A stretch of 64,000 bases of DNA from positions 1 to 64,000 of the forward strand of contig JANPER010000134.1 in assembly GCA_031423015.1 (NCBI GenBank). The letters are read 5' to 3'. Shown here one piece after another: positions 33,935 to 42,765 of the stretch (its first letter is position 1; each line of letters starts with the position of its first letter). The position numbers were made by a program, and so were the translations under genes. The notes beneath the pieces are model-generated. The model was not told where the DNA came from. It saw nothing but the letters and a program-made list of their open reading frames with translations, and did no database searches. This DNA is from DATGPD01 sp031423015. Lineage in GTDB: Bacteria; Planctomycetota; UBA1135; UBA2386.

Positions 33935-35599
33935 ATGCTACTCAGCCTGCACATCCGTGACCTGGCGCTGATCGAAACCGCCGAGCTGGCTTTTGGCCCC
34001 GGCCTCAACGTGATCTCCGGTGAGACCGGTGGAGGGAAGTCCCTAGTAGTGACCGCGCTCAAGCTGTTGCGCGGCGAGAAGGCCGCGGGTCAGCTGGTGC
34101 GGCACGGCGCAAGCGAACTGCGGGTCGATGGCGAGTTCGCGCTCGGCGAGGGCGTGCGCGCGCGCGCCATTCCTGAGGTGGTGCGCCAAGAACTCGGCGC
34201 TGACCTGGATGGCGATGTGGTGTTGGTCACTCGCATCGTCGACGTCGCCGGGCGCAGCCGCGTGCGCGTGAACGATCGGCCGGCCACGCTTACCGCGTTG
34301 CGTGCGCTCGGCGCGTTCCTGCTGGAGATCCATGGCCAAGACGATTCGCGCTGCTTGATGCGGCCGGAGATCCAGTGCGAGACCCTCGATGCGTTCGCCG
34401 GCGCCACCGAGCTGCGGCTGACGTTCGCCACCGCGCTTGCCGCGGCGCGCGCGGTCGAAGCGCGCCTCTTGGTGGCGACGGGGGCGCAGCGCGACAAGCA
34501 CCAGCGCGTGCAGTTCTTGCAGTATCAGCTCGACGCGATGACGCAGATCGCTTTGCAGGCAGGCGAGGTCGCTCGCCTCGACGAAGAGCACCGCTTGCTG
34601 GCGCATCTCGATCGGCAGCGCGAGTTGGTGCAGGCGGCGCTCGGTGAGCTGCAAGACGCCGAGGAGAACGTCGCCGGTCTGCTCGGGCGCGCGCAACGGC
34701 ACGTGCGTGAGGCGGCGCACATCGACCATGGCCTCAGCGACGCGGCGCGACAGTTGGCCGAGGCAGAGGTCTTGGTGGCCGAGGCCGTGCGGGCGCTGCA
34801 ATCGGGGTTCGCGCGTCTCGAACTGGACCCCGCGCGCCTATCGGAAGTCGAGGATCGGATCGCGACGGTGCGCGACAGCTTGCAGCGTTTTGGCCCCAGC
34901 GAAGCCGAGTGGTTTGCGGTGCTGGCGGCGACGCAGGTCGACCTGGTGCGCTTGACCGACGAGGGCGAGCAACCGGCGGCGTTGGCGGCCGAGTTGCAAG
35001 CCCAGGTGGCGACCACGGTGGACGCTGGGCGCAAGCTGGTGAAGGCGCGCAAGAAGGCGATCCCCGGCTACTGCGCCGCGATCGCCAGCGAGTTGGCGAG
35101 CCTCAAGATGAGCGACACGCGCTTGCGCGTCGACATGCAGGAAGAGATCGACGCCGCGCGCTTGCTGGCGACGGCGACGGCACACGGTCCCTCGCCCGTG
35201 GAGTTGATGGTGCGCATCAATCCCGGCGAGCCGTTCCACCCGCTGCGCGATACCGCCTCGGGCGGCGAACTCGCGCGCGTGGTGCTGGCGGTCAAGAAGT
35301 GTCTCGCCGATCAGGACCGCGTGCCGTTCCTGGTGTTCGACGAGATCGACGCCGAGATCGGCGGGCGCCTCGGCCTGGCGGTGGGTCGCAAGCTGCGTGA
35401 GGTCGCCGCGCATCACCAAGTGCTGATCGTGACGCATCTGCCGCAGGTCGCGGCGTTCGCGCAGACGCACTTCAAGGTCGAGAAGAACGTGGCCGACGGC
35501 CGCACGCGGTCGCTGGTCAACAAGTTGGCCGACGCGGCGCGCAAGGTCGAACTCGCAGCGATGAGCAGCTGGGACGCGGCGCAGGACGAGAGTGTCTGA
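33935..35599 (+). CDS. recN: DNA repair protein RecN
   Basis: 554 residues, the usual RecN length. RecN is an SMC-like ATPase that acts on double-strand breaks. Seen: N-terminal MLLSLHIRDLALIETAELAF, Walker A SGETGGGKSLVVTAL, a HGQDD motif, a central coiled coil (about 150-370), the signature DTASGGELARVVLAVK and Walker B FLVFDEIDAEIGG followed by LIVTHLPQVAAFA. All family hallmarks are present, so it is expected to work. The intact Lys-to-Glu order and lack of a membrane segment place it in the cytoplasm. A hairpin terminator lies directly after the stop and is shared with the convergent cytochrome gene. Confidence 0.95.
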   Translation: MLLSLHIRDLALIETAELAFGPGLNVISGETGGGKSLVVTALKLLRGEKAAGQLVRHGASELRVDGEFALGEGVRARAIPEVVRQELGADLDGDVVLVTRIVDVAGRSRVRVNDRPATLTALRALGAFLLEIHGQDDSRCLMRPEIQCETLDAFAGATELRLTFATALAAARAVEARLLVATGAQRDKHQRVQFLQYQLDAMTQIALQAGEVARLDEEHRLLAHLDRQRELVQAALGELQDAEENVAGLLGRAQRHVREAAHIDHGLSDAARQLAEAEVLVAEAVRALQSGFARLELDPARLSEVEDRIATVRDSLQRFGPSEAEWFAVLAATQVDLVRLTDEGEQPAALAAELQAQVATTVDAGRKLVKARKKAIPGYCAAIASELASLKMSDTRLRVDMQEEIDAARLLATATAHGPSPVELMVRINPGEPFHPLRDTASGGELARVVLAVKKCLADQDRVPFLVFDEIDAEIGGRLGLAVGRKLREVAAHHQVLIVTHLPQVAAFAQTHFKVEKNVADGRTRSLVNKLADAARKVELAAMSSWDAAQDESV

Positions 35600-35601
35600 C
35601 C

Positions 35602-35630
35602 AGGACGAATGTGTCTGACACGTTCGTCCT
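35602..35630. terminator. bidirectional hairpin terminator
   Basis: AGGACGAAtGTGTC and GACACgTTCGTCCT form a nearly perfect 14-bp inverted repeat (35602-35630) with a minimal loop, between the convergent recN and cytochrome genes. It reaches into the stop codon of the cytochrome gene. The 9-mer GTGTCTGAC also occurs just before it (35592-35600). Confidence 0.65.
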
Positions 35631-37245
35631 ACTCGACGGCGGCGACGGTGAGCGCCAGGGTCTCCGGCTCCTTGCTCATCGCGTCGTACATCGCCACGAA
35701 TGACCTCGCTTCGTCGGTGGTGACGATGCGCAGCGGATCGACCCAGGCGGGCGGCACGCTCTGGTAGAGAAGGGATGCGACGATGACGACGCGCACTTCG
35801 TTGCCGGCAGCGACCTTCAATTCGTAGTGCACGACGTCTTCGCCGCCGACGAAGTCGACGTCATCGCCGAGACCCTTGGGAGCGGTGCGAGCAATCTCCG
35901 GCCCGTCGCCGCGCCAACCCTTGGGTAGCAGCCGCGTGTCCTTGCCCATCGCCACCATCTGGGTCAGGTAGGTGGTGGGGTGGCCATCCTTGTCGATCGG
36001 CACCGCTTCGTACACCACGACCTGATCCGCCTTGGTCACGGTGTCGAAGTGCGGCAGCGCGCGCTCATCGGTGACGCCTTGCAAGCGACCGGCCGCGTCG
36101 ACTTCGCCCGACACGAACACGGCCTGGTTGTCGACTCGCACGATCACGCGCAGCCACGCGCGCCGCGCCGGATAACCCGTCGGCAGCTTGTGGCCCGCGA
36201 GGTTGGTCACGCGCACGTCGAAGCGCAGCGTGTCCCCATCGCGCCGCGCGCCCTCGATCGCCACACTCGCCGTGGCGTGCGCCAACTGTTGTCGCGTCGC
36301 GCGCGCGGTGCGCGCCAGTGCTTCGTCGCTGGCGGTCACACCGAGCGCCTCACGGTTCTGGCGCAACAGATCGAGCATGAACGCGTTGCCGCCGACGAAG
36401 GCGTGCGCGCGCACGTTCGGCCGCGCCTTGATGTTGAAATCGAGCCCGCGCGGGTTGCGCGCGATCTTCAGGTTGCCCTGATCGGCCATGTGGCACTGCT
36501 GGCAGGTGCGCGACTGCTCGGTGCGCCCGGCCTCGTCGCTGAACACGCTGTTGCGCCACTCCAAGAACGGCGCCTGCTCGGCGAACGGGCCGTGCCCGGG
36601 CACGTGCGAAGTGATGAGCGTGTGGCAACTGCCGCACAAGCCAGCGTCGCGTACATGCGGTCCGTGCTCCACCAGGTAACCCGTGTGCATGCGCATCGGC
36701 TGCGTCGCGGGCTCGGGGTATGGACCAAAGATGCGGTTGTCGCCGCGGATCTCCAGTTGACCAGAGAAGCTCGCTTCGCTGCCCAGGTTCGCCGCTTGCG
36801 CTTGATGACAGACCGTGCACGACACGCCGTCGCGGGCCAGCGGGTCTTGTGTCGCTGCGCCGATCGACGGGGTTTCGTGCCGCGACAACAACGCATCGTG
36901 GTGCGCTGCCGGCGCGTGACATCGCACGCACAGTGCCTCGATCTCGGTGCGTCGATGCGGCGCCGCCGCCACCTCCTTGCTCACCTGCGCGCGCCAATAC
37001 GGATCGCGGAACGCGTTCGCCATCATCGTGCCGCTCCAGGTGGCGAACGGCGACACGTCGTCGCCCGTCTCGTTCCATAAGGCGCGCGCCAGTTCAGAAG
37101 TCGAATGGCAGGTGGCGCAGGCCTGTGAGGTGAGGAAGTGGCGGTCGGTGGTTACGACGCCTTCACCTCTCCCTTGTGCGGCGAGGGCAACCGTGAGGGC
37201 AGGCAACAGGGCGAGAGCCAGACGGAGTTGGGCGAGCATCGACAT
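35629..37245 (-). CDS. secreted pentahaem c-type cytochrome
   Basis: 538 residues, signal peptide MSMLAQLRLALALLPALTVA ending LAAQ. Five CxxCH haem-binding motifs are seen in the first half: CATCH, CVRCH, CTVCH, CGSCH and CQQCH, with scattered His residues available as distal ligands. The second half (about 300-538) is a beta-rich domain without haem motifs containing HKLPTGYPARRAWLRV, which recurs in multihaem cytochromes of the NapC/NrfB-neighbouring and cytochrome c-554-like groups. It is periplasmic and probably transfers electrons; the exact redox partner is unknown. The start codon follows the stop of the carbonic anhydrase gene with no gap (TGAATG), so the two are translationally coupled. 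Confidence 0.85.
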   Translation of the reverse strand: MSMLAQLRLALALLPALTVALAAQGRGEGVVTTDRHFLTSQACATCHSTSELARALWNETGDDVSPFATWSGTMMANAFRDPYWRAQVSKEVAAAPHRRTEIEALCVRCHAPAAHHDALLSRHETPSIGAATQDPLARDGVSCTVCHQAQAANLGSEASFSGQLEIRGDNRIFGPYPEPATQPMRMHTGYLVEHGPHVRDAGLCGSCHTLITSHVPGHGPFAEQAPFLEWRNSVFSDEAGRTEQSRTCQQCHMADQGNLKIARNPRGLDFNIKARPNVRAHAFVGGNAFMLDLLRQNREALGVTASDEALARTARATRQQLAHATASVAIEGARRDGDTLRFDVRVTNLAGHKLPTGYPARRAWLRVIVRVDNQAVFVSGEVDAAGRLQGVTDERALPHFDTVTKADQVVVYEAVPIDKDGHPTTYLTQMVAMGKDTRLLPKGWRGDGPEIARTAPKGLGDDVDFVGGEDVVHYELKVAAGNEVRVVIVASLLYQSVPPAWVDPLRIVTTDEARSFVAMYDAMSKEPETLALTVAAVE

Positions 37246-37893
37246 TCAACGCGCGGGTAGCGCACGGGCTGCTTTGCGCAACACATCGCTGACTTCGGCA
37301 GCGCCAGTGACACTCGCGCCCAGGCGGCGCAGCAGACCATCCTCGAGCGAGTACACGAAACCGTGCACGATCAGGGGCTGACCGCGCGCCCACGCGTCCT
37401 GCACGATCGTGGTCTGGCACACGTTGTTCACCTGTTCGATCACGTTCAGCTCGCAAAGCCGGTCTTGTTGTTGCGCAGCCGGCATGGTCGTGAGCATGTC
37501 CTCGTACTTGCGCTGCACGTCCTGCACGTGCCGCAACCAATTGTCGACCAGGCCCAAACGCTGATTGGCGAGCGCGGCGGCAACACCGCCGCAACCGTAG
37601 TGACCCGTGACGATCACGTGCTCGACGTGCAGCACATCGACGGCGAACTGCAACACCGACAGACAGTTGAGGTCGGCGTGCACGACGACGTTGGCGACGT
37701 TGCGGTGCACGAAGATCTCGCCCGGCAACAACCCGATGATCTGGTTGGCCGGCACCCGGCTGTCGGAGCAGCCGATCCACAAGTACTTGGGCGACTGTGC
37801 CGCCGACAGCCGCGCGAAGAACTCGGGGTCTTCGCGGCGCATCTTGGCGCTCCAGCGACGGTTGTTGTCGAGCAGGAGTTCGAGGTCGCTCAT
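37246..37893 (-). CDS. can: beta-carbonic anhydrase
   Basis: 215 residues, a complete beta-class carbonic anhydrase catalysing CO2/bicarbonate interconversion. Zinc ligands and dyad: C42-S-D44-S-R in IGCSDSRVPA, and H98 and C101 in TGHYGCGG. Other conserved parts are FVHRNVANVV, a long helix after YGCGG and LIVHGFVYSLEDGLL. Cytoplasmic. The gene ends exactly where the multihaem cytochrome begins, an uncommon pairing that suggests a joint role, for example bicarbonate/CO2 balance linked to a respiratory process. Upstream about 130 bp of non-coding DNA separates it from the divergent selenoprotein candidate. Confidence 0.93.
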   Translation of the reverse strand: MSDLELLLDNNRRWSAKMRREDPEFFARLSAAQSPKYLWIGCSDSRVPANQIIGLLPGEIFVHRNVANVVVHADLNCLSVLQFAVDVLHVEHVIVTGHYGCGGVAAALANQRLGLVDNWLRHVQDVQRKYEDMLTTMPAAQQQDRLCELNVIEQVNNVCQTTIVQDAWARGQPLIVHGFVYSLEDGLLRRLGASVTGAAEVSDVLRKAARALPAR

Positions 37894-38020
37894 CGCGCGT
37901 CATCGTCGGCGCCAGCCGCGCGTACGCAACATCGAGGAACTCGTCCCGAGTTGATGACAGCAGGTAGGTTGCCCCGCTCCGACCGGGAGCCCCCTGGCCT
38001 GCTGTTCCTGAGACTGAATC

Positions 38021-39139
38021 ATGAATGTCCCTGCCTTGCTGTCCGCGGTGCGTGCCCGGACCCCTGTCCGCTTCGCGTACGCGAGTGTGACTCTCCTTGC
38101 TGCCGCGGTCACCGCGCAGCGGCCGCTGCCCCGGCCCCCCGCGCCCCCGGGACTCGGGCTCGTCTCCGCTGGGCTCCGGATGGCTGTACCACCGCCCCCC
38201 GCGCCTCAGCCGGCTGCCTGCGGTCGGGCCCTGCCGCCGATGACCCCTGCCGAGCAAGCGGCGCAGGAGTTCGAACGGTCGTCGCGCAGCGGTCAAGAAC
38301 TCAGTCGAAGCGTGCAGCGCGTCGTGACTGAGCTGGCCTGGCACAAGAAACTCGACGTCGCCGCCAAGGCGGCGACTGCGCAGGGCAAACCGATCGTGTG
38401 GGTGCAGGCGCTCGGCGATATCCGCGGCGTCACTTGAAGTGCAGCCCAGAGCTTCCGGGGCGTGACCCTGGCAAACGACACCGTGCGCGCGATGCTGCGC
38501 GAGCGTTTCGTGGTTGGCTGGCAGAACATCTGGCGCGAGGCCTACGTCGGCCAGTCGAATGGTTACCGCAAGGAGCAGACGGCGGTCGGCACCACCAACG
38601 GTGCTGGTGGACGCAACATGCAAGTGTTCGTGCTCTCAGGGGACCTCGTGGTCTTGCACGCGCTCCCGGGCTTCTGGCACCCAGACGACTTCGCGCAGGA
38701 GCTGCGACTTGCGGAAGGCCTGGCGTCGCTGTGGGCTGATGTGAAGGTGACGCGCGCGCAAAAGGACAGCATGTTCCGCCAAGTGCAACTCGCCGAAATT
38801 CGCGCGCACGGCGAGCTGACGTTTGCCCGTAGCCGGTGGCAACACTTCGACGCGCACGCCGAACGCGCACGCGCGCAGACGGAGTGGCGCGACACATTCA
38901 CCACGGCAACCTACGGTGCCGACGCGATGACCGAGTCGGCCATCGCCGCCGCGCAGATGAAGCCGATGAACGTCCTGGTGCACGAGCGCATGGCAACACG
39001 GCCGTTCGTGCCGTTCGCCGCGTTCGACATCGCCGAGTTCGTCGACTATGGCCTGGGTCACTACGACAACAACCGCGGGCGCGGCGACAAGGGGGTCGAG
39101 TTCCGGCGACCGCAGCCCACGCCCTATCACTGGTTGTAG
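38021..39139 (+). CDS. candidate selenoprotein: secreted thioredoxin-fold protein
   Basis: The frame from ATG 38021 continues past an in-frame TGA (38435-38437, codon 139) to TAG 39137-39139, giving 372 residues. The N-terminus has a signal sequence (FAYASVTLLAAAVTA, then Gln) and a Pro-rich linker. Before the TGA: KPIVWVQALGDIRGVT; after it: SAAQSFRGVTLANDTVRAML, RERFVVGWQNI, then MQVFVLSGDLVVLHALPGFW. This is the thioredoxin order beta-strand, redox-site helix N-terminus, helix, strand, with the TGA exactly where the first redox Cys would be; no resolving Cys follows (U-S-A-A). The two halves lack sense as separate genes: the second has no signal peptide and no start with RBS. A SECIS-like hairpin follows 17 nt after the TGA. 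Likely periplasmic thiol/selenol redox protein. Alternative: nonsense mutation. Confidence 0.72.
38455..38471 (+). promoter_or_regulatory. SECIS-like hairpin of the thioredoxin-fold gene
   Basis: CCGGGG (38455-38460) pairs with CCCTGG (38466-38471), one G-U pair included, around the loop CGTGA. It starts 17 nt after the TGA and has the same stem length, loop length and almost the same loop as the hairpin in the HMA gene (CGTGC). Confidence 0.5.
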
Positions 39140-39148
39140 TTCGCAGCG

Positions 39149-40870
39149 TCAGTTGAAGCGCGCGCGCAGCAGTTCTTCGAGGTCGGTGAACGCGCGCGCC
39201 GCTGCGCGGTGCTCCGGCGCGTCGCTCGGATGCAGACGCGGACCCGGATGAACCCAAACGATCTTGCCGGCGCGGTCGACGAGCACGCTGATGCTGGTGG
39301 CCATGCGCGGCGCGCCGCGCGCCCATAGCTCCTCGAGCTTGGACCACTCAGGATCGACGGCCAACGCGCCCCCGAAGGGCACTTTGCCGGCGAGCGAACG
39401 GACCTCCGCGTCGGTCACTTCGCGCGAAGGCTTGGGGTGATACATGCCGACTACGGCGAAGCCCTTCTTCTCGTAGCGCTGGCGCATTTGATCGAGCGCC
39501 GGCAGTGAGTCGGCGCAGAACGGGCAGCCGTTGGTCCACCAGCGGATCAGGGTCAGCTCGTGCTCGGCGAACGTGAACGGTGCCAAGAAGCGCGCGCCGG
39601 TGAGGTCACCCAACGGCTGGCCGCGCAGCTGCGTGGGGCTCAGCTCAGTGACGTCGGTCTGCCGTTTCGCGGGAAGTCGCACGTCGAGCCAAACCAAGCG
39701 GTGATCCGAGCTGATCACCGGCTCGCCGTCGCCGATCAAGCGTGTGAACAGCGGGTCGTCCGCGGTGGGCCAGAACACGCCGCTGCCGGTGGGAGCCAGT
39801 TCGCGCGTCGGCAGCACGTAGTCGAGCCGCAAGTTGCCGACGCTCCGATCGGCGAAGTCGCCGGTGTCGTGGCGCGGGTCGCCGCGGTGGCGCGCGTTCG
39901 CGCCGCTTTGCCGCGTGGCGGCCTCGGCGCCGCCGCCGCTCTCGGGTATCTGGCGAGCATCGATCCGCGCGTGGCGCAGCAGCTGATCGATCGCGTCCTT
40001 GCTGTCGCCGTCGCGCGGGTCGGCGTTGAGGTCGCCGGCGATCACGAACAGCGCCGCCGCGTCGAGGCCGCCTGCGCGACCCTGGTCATCGACGATCCAC
40101 CCGGCCCGCGCGGGCTCCAGGTAGTCAGCCCACAGGCGGATCTCGTCGGCGTTGCGCTTGCCGTTGCGATCCTCGGGTCCGTCGAACACTGGCGGCGTCG
40201 GATGGCTCACCAAGAGATGAACGAGCACGCCGCCGACGTCGATCGGCACATCCCAGTGGCTCTTCGACGGCAGGCGCAGGCGCGCGCGCGCGTCTTCGCC
40301 GTAGAAGTCAGTCGGCAGCCGCGCGTTGGGCATGTCCTTCCACAAGAGCTTGCGGAACGTGCGGACGTCGTCGCGCGCGATCGCGTGCTGCGACAACACC
40401 GCCATGCCGTACTGCCCCGCGAACGCGCCATAGCCGAACGCGTCGCCCGGACCGTCGGTCTTGCCATCGCCATCGAGATCGAGCCCCGAGGGCTCGCCGG
40501 TGTTGACCGGTGCGGTGAACGTGTGCGCAAACGTGATCGCCTGGGCGTCACCGTGCGCGACCCCGAGGTACTCGCGCTGCAACGCGGCGATCGCTTCGCC
40601 CGCGGCGTCGTGATCGACCTCGTTGAGCACCAGCACGTCAGGCCGCACGCGCTGGATGATCTCGGCGACGGCGTGCGCCTGCTTCGACTTGCCGCCGCGC
40701 AGCTCGGCCACGAGTTGGCCGGCCTTGGCACGGTTGAGCGCGACGTTGAAGGTCGCGACCCGCAAGTCGCTCGCCGCATGACCGATCGCGTGGCGATCCT
40801 GCGCCATCGCGACGGGGGGCATGGCGACGCACGCGAGCCCGCAGAAAACGCGCCAACGTGAGGACGACAT
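39149..40870 (-). CDS. secreted endonuclease/exonuclease/phosphatase domain fused to a TlpA-like thioredoxin
   Basis: 573 residues; signal peptide MSSSRWRVFCGLACVAMPPV ending AMAQ. Residues about 35-390 are an EEP-superfamily (DNase I-like) domain: LRVATFNVALNRA, PDVLVLNEVD, GMAVLSQHAI, LFVIAGDLNADPRDGDSKDA, RLDYVLPTREL and SSDHRLVWLDV supply the expected Asn, Glu, Asp/Asn and final Asp-His. Residues about 415-570 are thioredoxin/TlpA-like with the redox motif C-P-F-C in WWTNGCPFCADSLPAL and VVGMYHPKPSREV. The fusion is unusual; it may make an extracellular nuclease or phosphatase with a disulphide partner. A TAGCAT box lies 7 nt before the ATG. The first 78 bp plus upstream DNA are duplicated near 43.1 kb. 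Confidence 0.82.
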   Translation of the reverse strand: MSSSRWRVFCGLACVAMPPVAMAQDRHAIGHAASDLRVATFNVALNRAKAGQLVAELRGGKSKQAHAVAEIIQRVRPDVLVLNEVDHDAAGEAIAALQREYLGVAHGDAQAITFAHTFTAPVNTGEPSGLDLDGDGKTDGPGDAFGYGAFAGQYGMAVLSQHAIARDDVRTFRKLLWKDMPNARLPTDFYGEDARARLRLPSKSHWDVPIDVGGVLVHLLVSHPTPPVFDGPEDRNGKRNADEIRLWADYLEPARAGWIVDDQGRAGGLDAAALFVIAGDLNADPRDGDSKDAIDQLLRHARIDARQIPESGGGAEAATRQSGANARHRGDPRHDTGDFADRSVGNLRLDYVLPTRELAPTGSGVFWPTADDPLFTRLIGDGEPVISSDHRLVWLDVRLPAKRQTDVTELSPTQLRGQPLGDLTGARFLAPFTFAEHELTLIRWWTNGCPFCADSLPALDQMRQRYEKKGFAVVGMYHPKPSREVTDAEVRSLAGKVPFGGALAVDPEWSKLEELWARGAPRMATSISVLVDRAGKIVWVHPGPRLHPSDAPEHRAAARAFTDLEELLRARFN

Positions 40871-41101
40871 GCGACGGATGCTACCCGCGATCGCCGCATC
40901 GAATGCGCAGCCGCAGGCCGATCGCGCTCGTCGATCAGCGGCCGACGCCGGAGAGCGACTGGATGCGTGTCATGCGGTAGTTGACGGTGCTCAGTCCATT
41001 GATCACGAGCGCGGCCTTCGAGAGCACCCTGCGCGGGGCGTCGGGCTCGACACCGCGCCAGTGAAGGCGAAGCCGACGACGGTGTTGCCGTTCGACAAGC
41101 A
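40795..41101 (+). repeat. duplicated segment, copy A
   Basis: This stretch matches 43115-43454 at high identity in two blocks: the first about 126 bp (start region of the nuclease-TlpA gene and its upstream DNA) and, after a short non-matching part, about 165 bp matching the 3' end of the arylsulfotransferase-like gene. The copies are direct repeats on either side of the low-GC beta-helix gene. Confidence 0.75.
40878..40883 (-). promoter_or_regulatory. -10-like box TAGCAT, 7 nt before start
   Basis: TAGCAT on the minus strand lies 7 nt before the ATG of the nuclease-TlpA fusion gene, and is kept in the duplicated copy near 43.2 kb. It implies a leaderless transcript. Confidence 0.4.
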
Positions 41102-41160
41102 CCATGGTGGAGCGGCCGCAACTGCAATCAAGCATGCGAAAGAGGCGACGAGTCGAGCCG
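40935..41160 (-). pseudogene. relic of an arylsulfotransferase-like gene with internal deletion
   Basis: The first 165 bp (40935-41101) match the 3' end of the intact gene at 43288-44823, including the C-terminus INGLSTVNYRM...RIQSL...GVGR and stop. About 41106-41160 match the opposite, 5' end of the same gene (signal-peptide region near 44768-44822). The roughly 1.3 kb between is missing and the frame is broken. It is thus a second, collapsed copy of the gene. Confidence 0.7.
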
Positions 41161-41187
41161 ACGCTCCTTAAGCGTCGCGCGCGAAGT

Positions 41188-42765
41188 CTAAGGGATCCAG
41201 GCCCGGGCCAGCAACAGTAGCTTTGCAGGACTGTCGTACAGGCTACATTCCGTACCTGAACGAATGTTCCCGGGCAGAGCCAAGCTCGCTGATCCATTGC
41301 TGCCGACGATCGAAAAAGAGCCGCAAACCAGGAGCGGGGAAAGGGGAATAGCCGATCGTTGTGTAGTCGCGTGGATCCTCCAAGCGCAGCCAGGTCCGCC
41401 ACAGTTGTCGCGAGTTCCAGTGATTGCCCCGACCGGGATGCTCCATGAGCAGTTTGGGCCCTGGCAGTTCTGTGAAGCATACTCTTGGAGGTTGACGAGG
41501 TTCCCCAAAGTATTATCCAGCGAGTTGCCGCTGATCACTACGTTTGTGAGGACAGAAGTTGGGGTACGCAAGACACCGTCGATGTTACGAACGATATAGT
41601 TGTTTAAGACAGCAACCGAATCCACAGCATGCTCAAACTCGACGCCAACCACGGGCACCTGCGGGTAACTGGGATGACGACACAAACCGTTCCGGATGAT
41701 ATTGTTGGCCAGCACAGCGAACCGCACGGTGTAACCCCCTGGCCCAGGTCGACCAGCAAAGTCGATTTGGCCGCCCGCGCAAGGGAACCCGCACTCATCT
41801 AATCCCCAATGATTGCCATCGAACACATTGCCGATGATGCGCACCGGCATATCGGCCAACCCGGAGGCGGAAAAAAAGAGCGCTGCCGAGCGCGTTGACA
41901 AGAACGTATTATTGGCAATTTCTCCCAGCAAAGTGTTCGAGCACCACAATGAGTATAGGCCGATGTCTTGAAAAACCGTGTTCGAGACTCGCAGATGGGC
42001 CTTCGTGGCCCCGACCGCCGATCCTTTACTGCCCGTGATTTTCATGTTATGCAATGACAGTTCGGACAGCCTGTTCGGCGACGGTGGTGCACCACCTTGC
42101 ACCAAAACCGACGCGCCGCATTCTGATGAGATGTGCGGCCGTCCGCAAGCTAGGTTGATTTCATACGGAGGAGGTGCCGACGGTGGTGCGAAGGTGTATC
42201 GATTTGGGCTTTCGTTGATGCCGAAGTTCATGAGGTGGACCTCGCTATTCTGGATGTCGATCAGGTCGTAGCCGTAGCCAGATGTGCGATGTAGCCCGGA
42301 CACGTCTGGACCGATTCCTGATATGTAGTACGGGGTCGGCGAGTTATATATACCAATCATGCATGGCTCCGTCGCAGTGCTGCTGACCCAGCCAACGAAC
42401 TTGATGTATGGGTCTCGTGTCCCACGCGCGATTGCATTCACGCAGTCGATCAGCGTGCGGCGATCGCGGACTTCGCATGGCGTCAGGTTGGAGGGCACAA
42501 CCGGGACTGAGCTGAGTTGATTGTCCAGCGAGGCAGGAACTGCGGGCGTCGGACCAACTTGACTCTCGGCCCGCACTTCGCTAGCCAACGCGTATTGCAG
42601 CGATACTGCAGTGAGTGTCGCGAGAAAGCCTCTGTGCGCGTTCCACACAGGCGGTTGCTTTCTGCGCGGTGGTGCTTTTGTTGAAGCCGTCGCTCCTCGC
42701 AGGGAGTCGGCTCTGGAGAGCCATCGGGAACAGATAGAAAACAACCAATCGAAAAAACGAAGCAT
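41188..42765 (-). CDS. secreted right-handed beta-helix-like protein of foreign composition
   Basis: 525 residues. An unusually long N-terminal region (about 68 residues, basic) precedes a hydrophobic stretch GFLATLTAVSLQYALASEVR, possibly the real signal region with a downstream start. The body shows repeated short strands with Asn/Gly/Ser turns (ISGNSLDNTLGN, VLNNYIVRNIDG, IIGNVFDGNHWGLDE, IANNTFLSTRSAALFF, VSNTVFQDIGLYSLW), the pattern of parallel beta-helix (Pbh1-type) proteins, plus several Cys. Base composition is far less GC-rich than its surroundings and third codon positions are mixed. Unlike nearly all other secreted proteins here it lacks the Ala-Gln cleavage end. It lies between direct repeats, so recent insertion is likely. 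Possible polysaccharide lyase or adhesin; no catalytic residues identified. Confidence 0.65.
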   Translation of the reverse strand: MLRFFDWLFSICSRWLSRADSLRGATASTKAPPRRKQPPVWNAHRGFLATLTAVSLQYALASEVRAESQVGPTPAVPASLDNQLSSVPVVPSNLTPCEVRDRRTLIDCVNAIARGTRDPYIKFVGWVSSTATEPCMIGIYNSPTPYYISGIGPDVSGLHRTSGYGYDLIDIQNSEVHLMNFGINESPNRYTFAPPSAPPPYEINLACGRPHISSECGASVLVQGGAPPSPNRLSELSLHNMKITGSKGSAVGATKAHLRVSNTVFQDIGLYSLWCSNTLLGEIANNTFLSTRSAALFFSASGLADMPVRIIGNVFDGNHWGLDECGFPCAGGQIDFAGRPGPGGYTVRFAVLANNIIRNGLCRHPSYPQVPVVGVEFEHAVDSVAVLNNYIVRNIDGVLRTPTSVLTNVVISGNSLDNTLGNLVNLQEYASQNCQGPNCSWSIPVGAITGTRDNCGGPGCAWRIHATTQRSAIPLSPLLVCGSFSIVGSNGSASLALPGNIRSGTECSLYDSPAKLLLLARAWIP

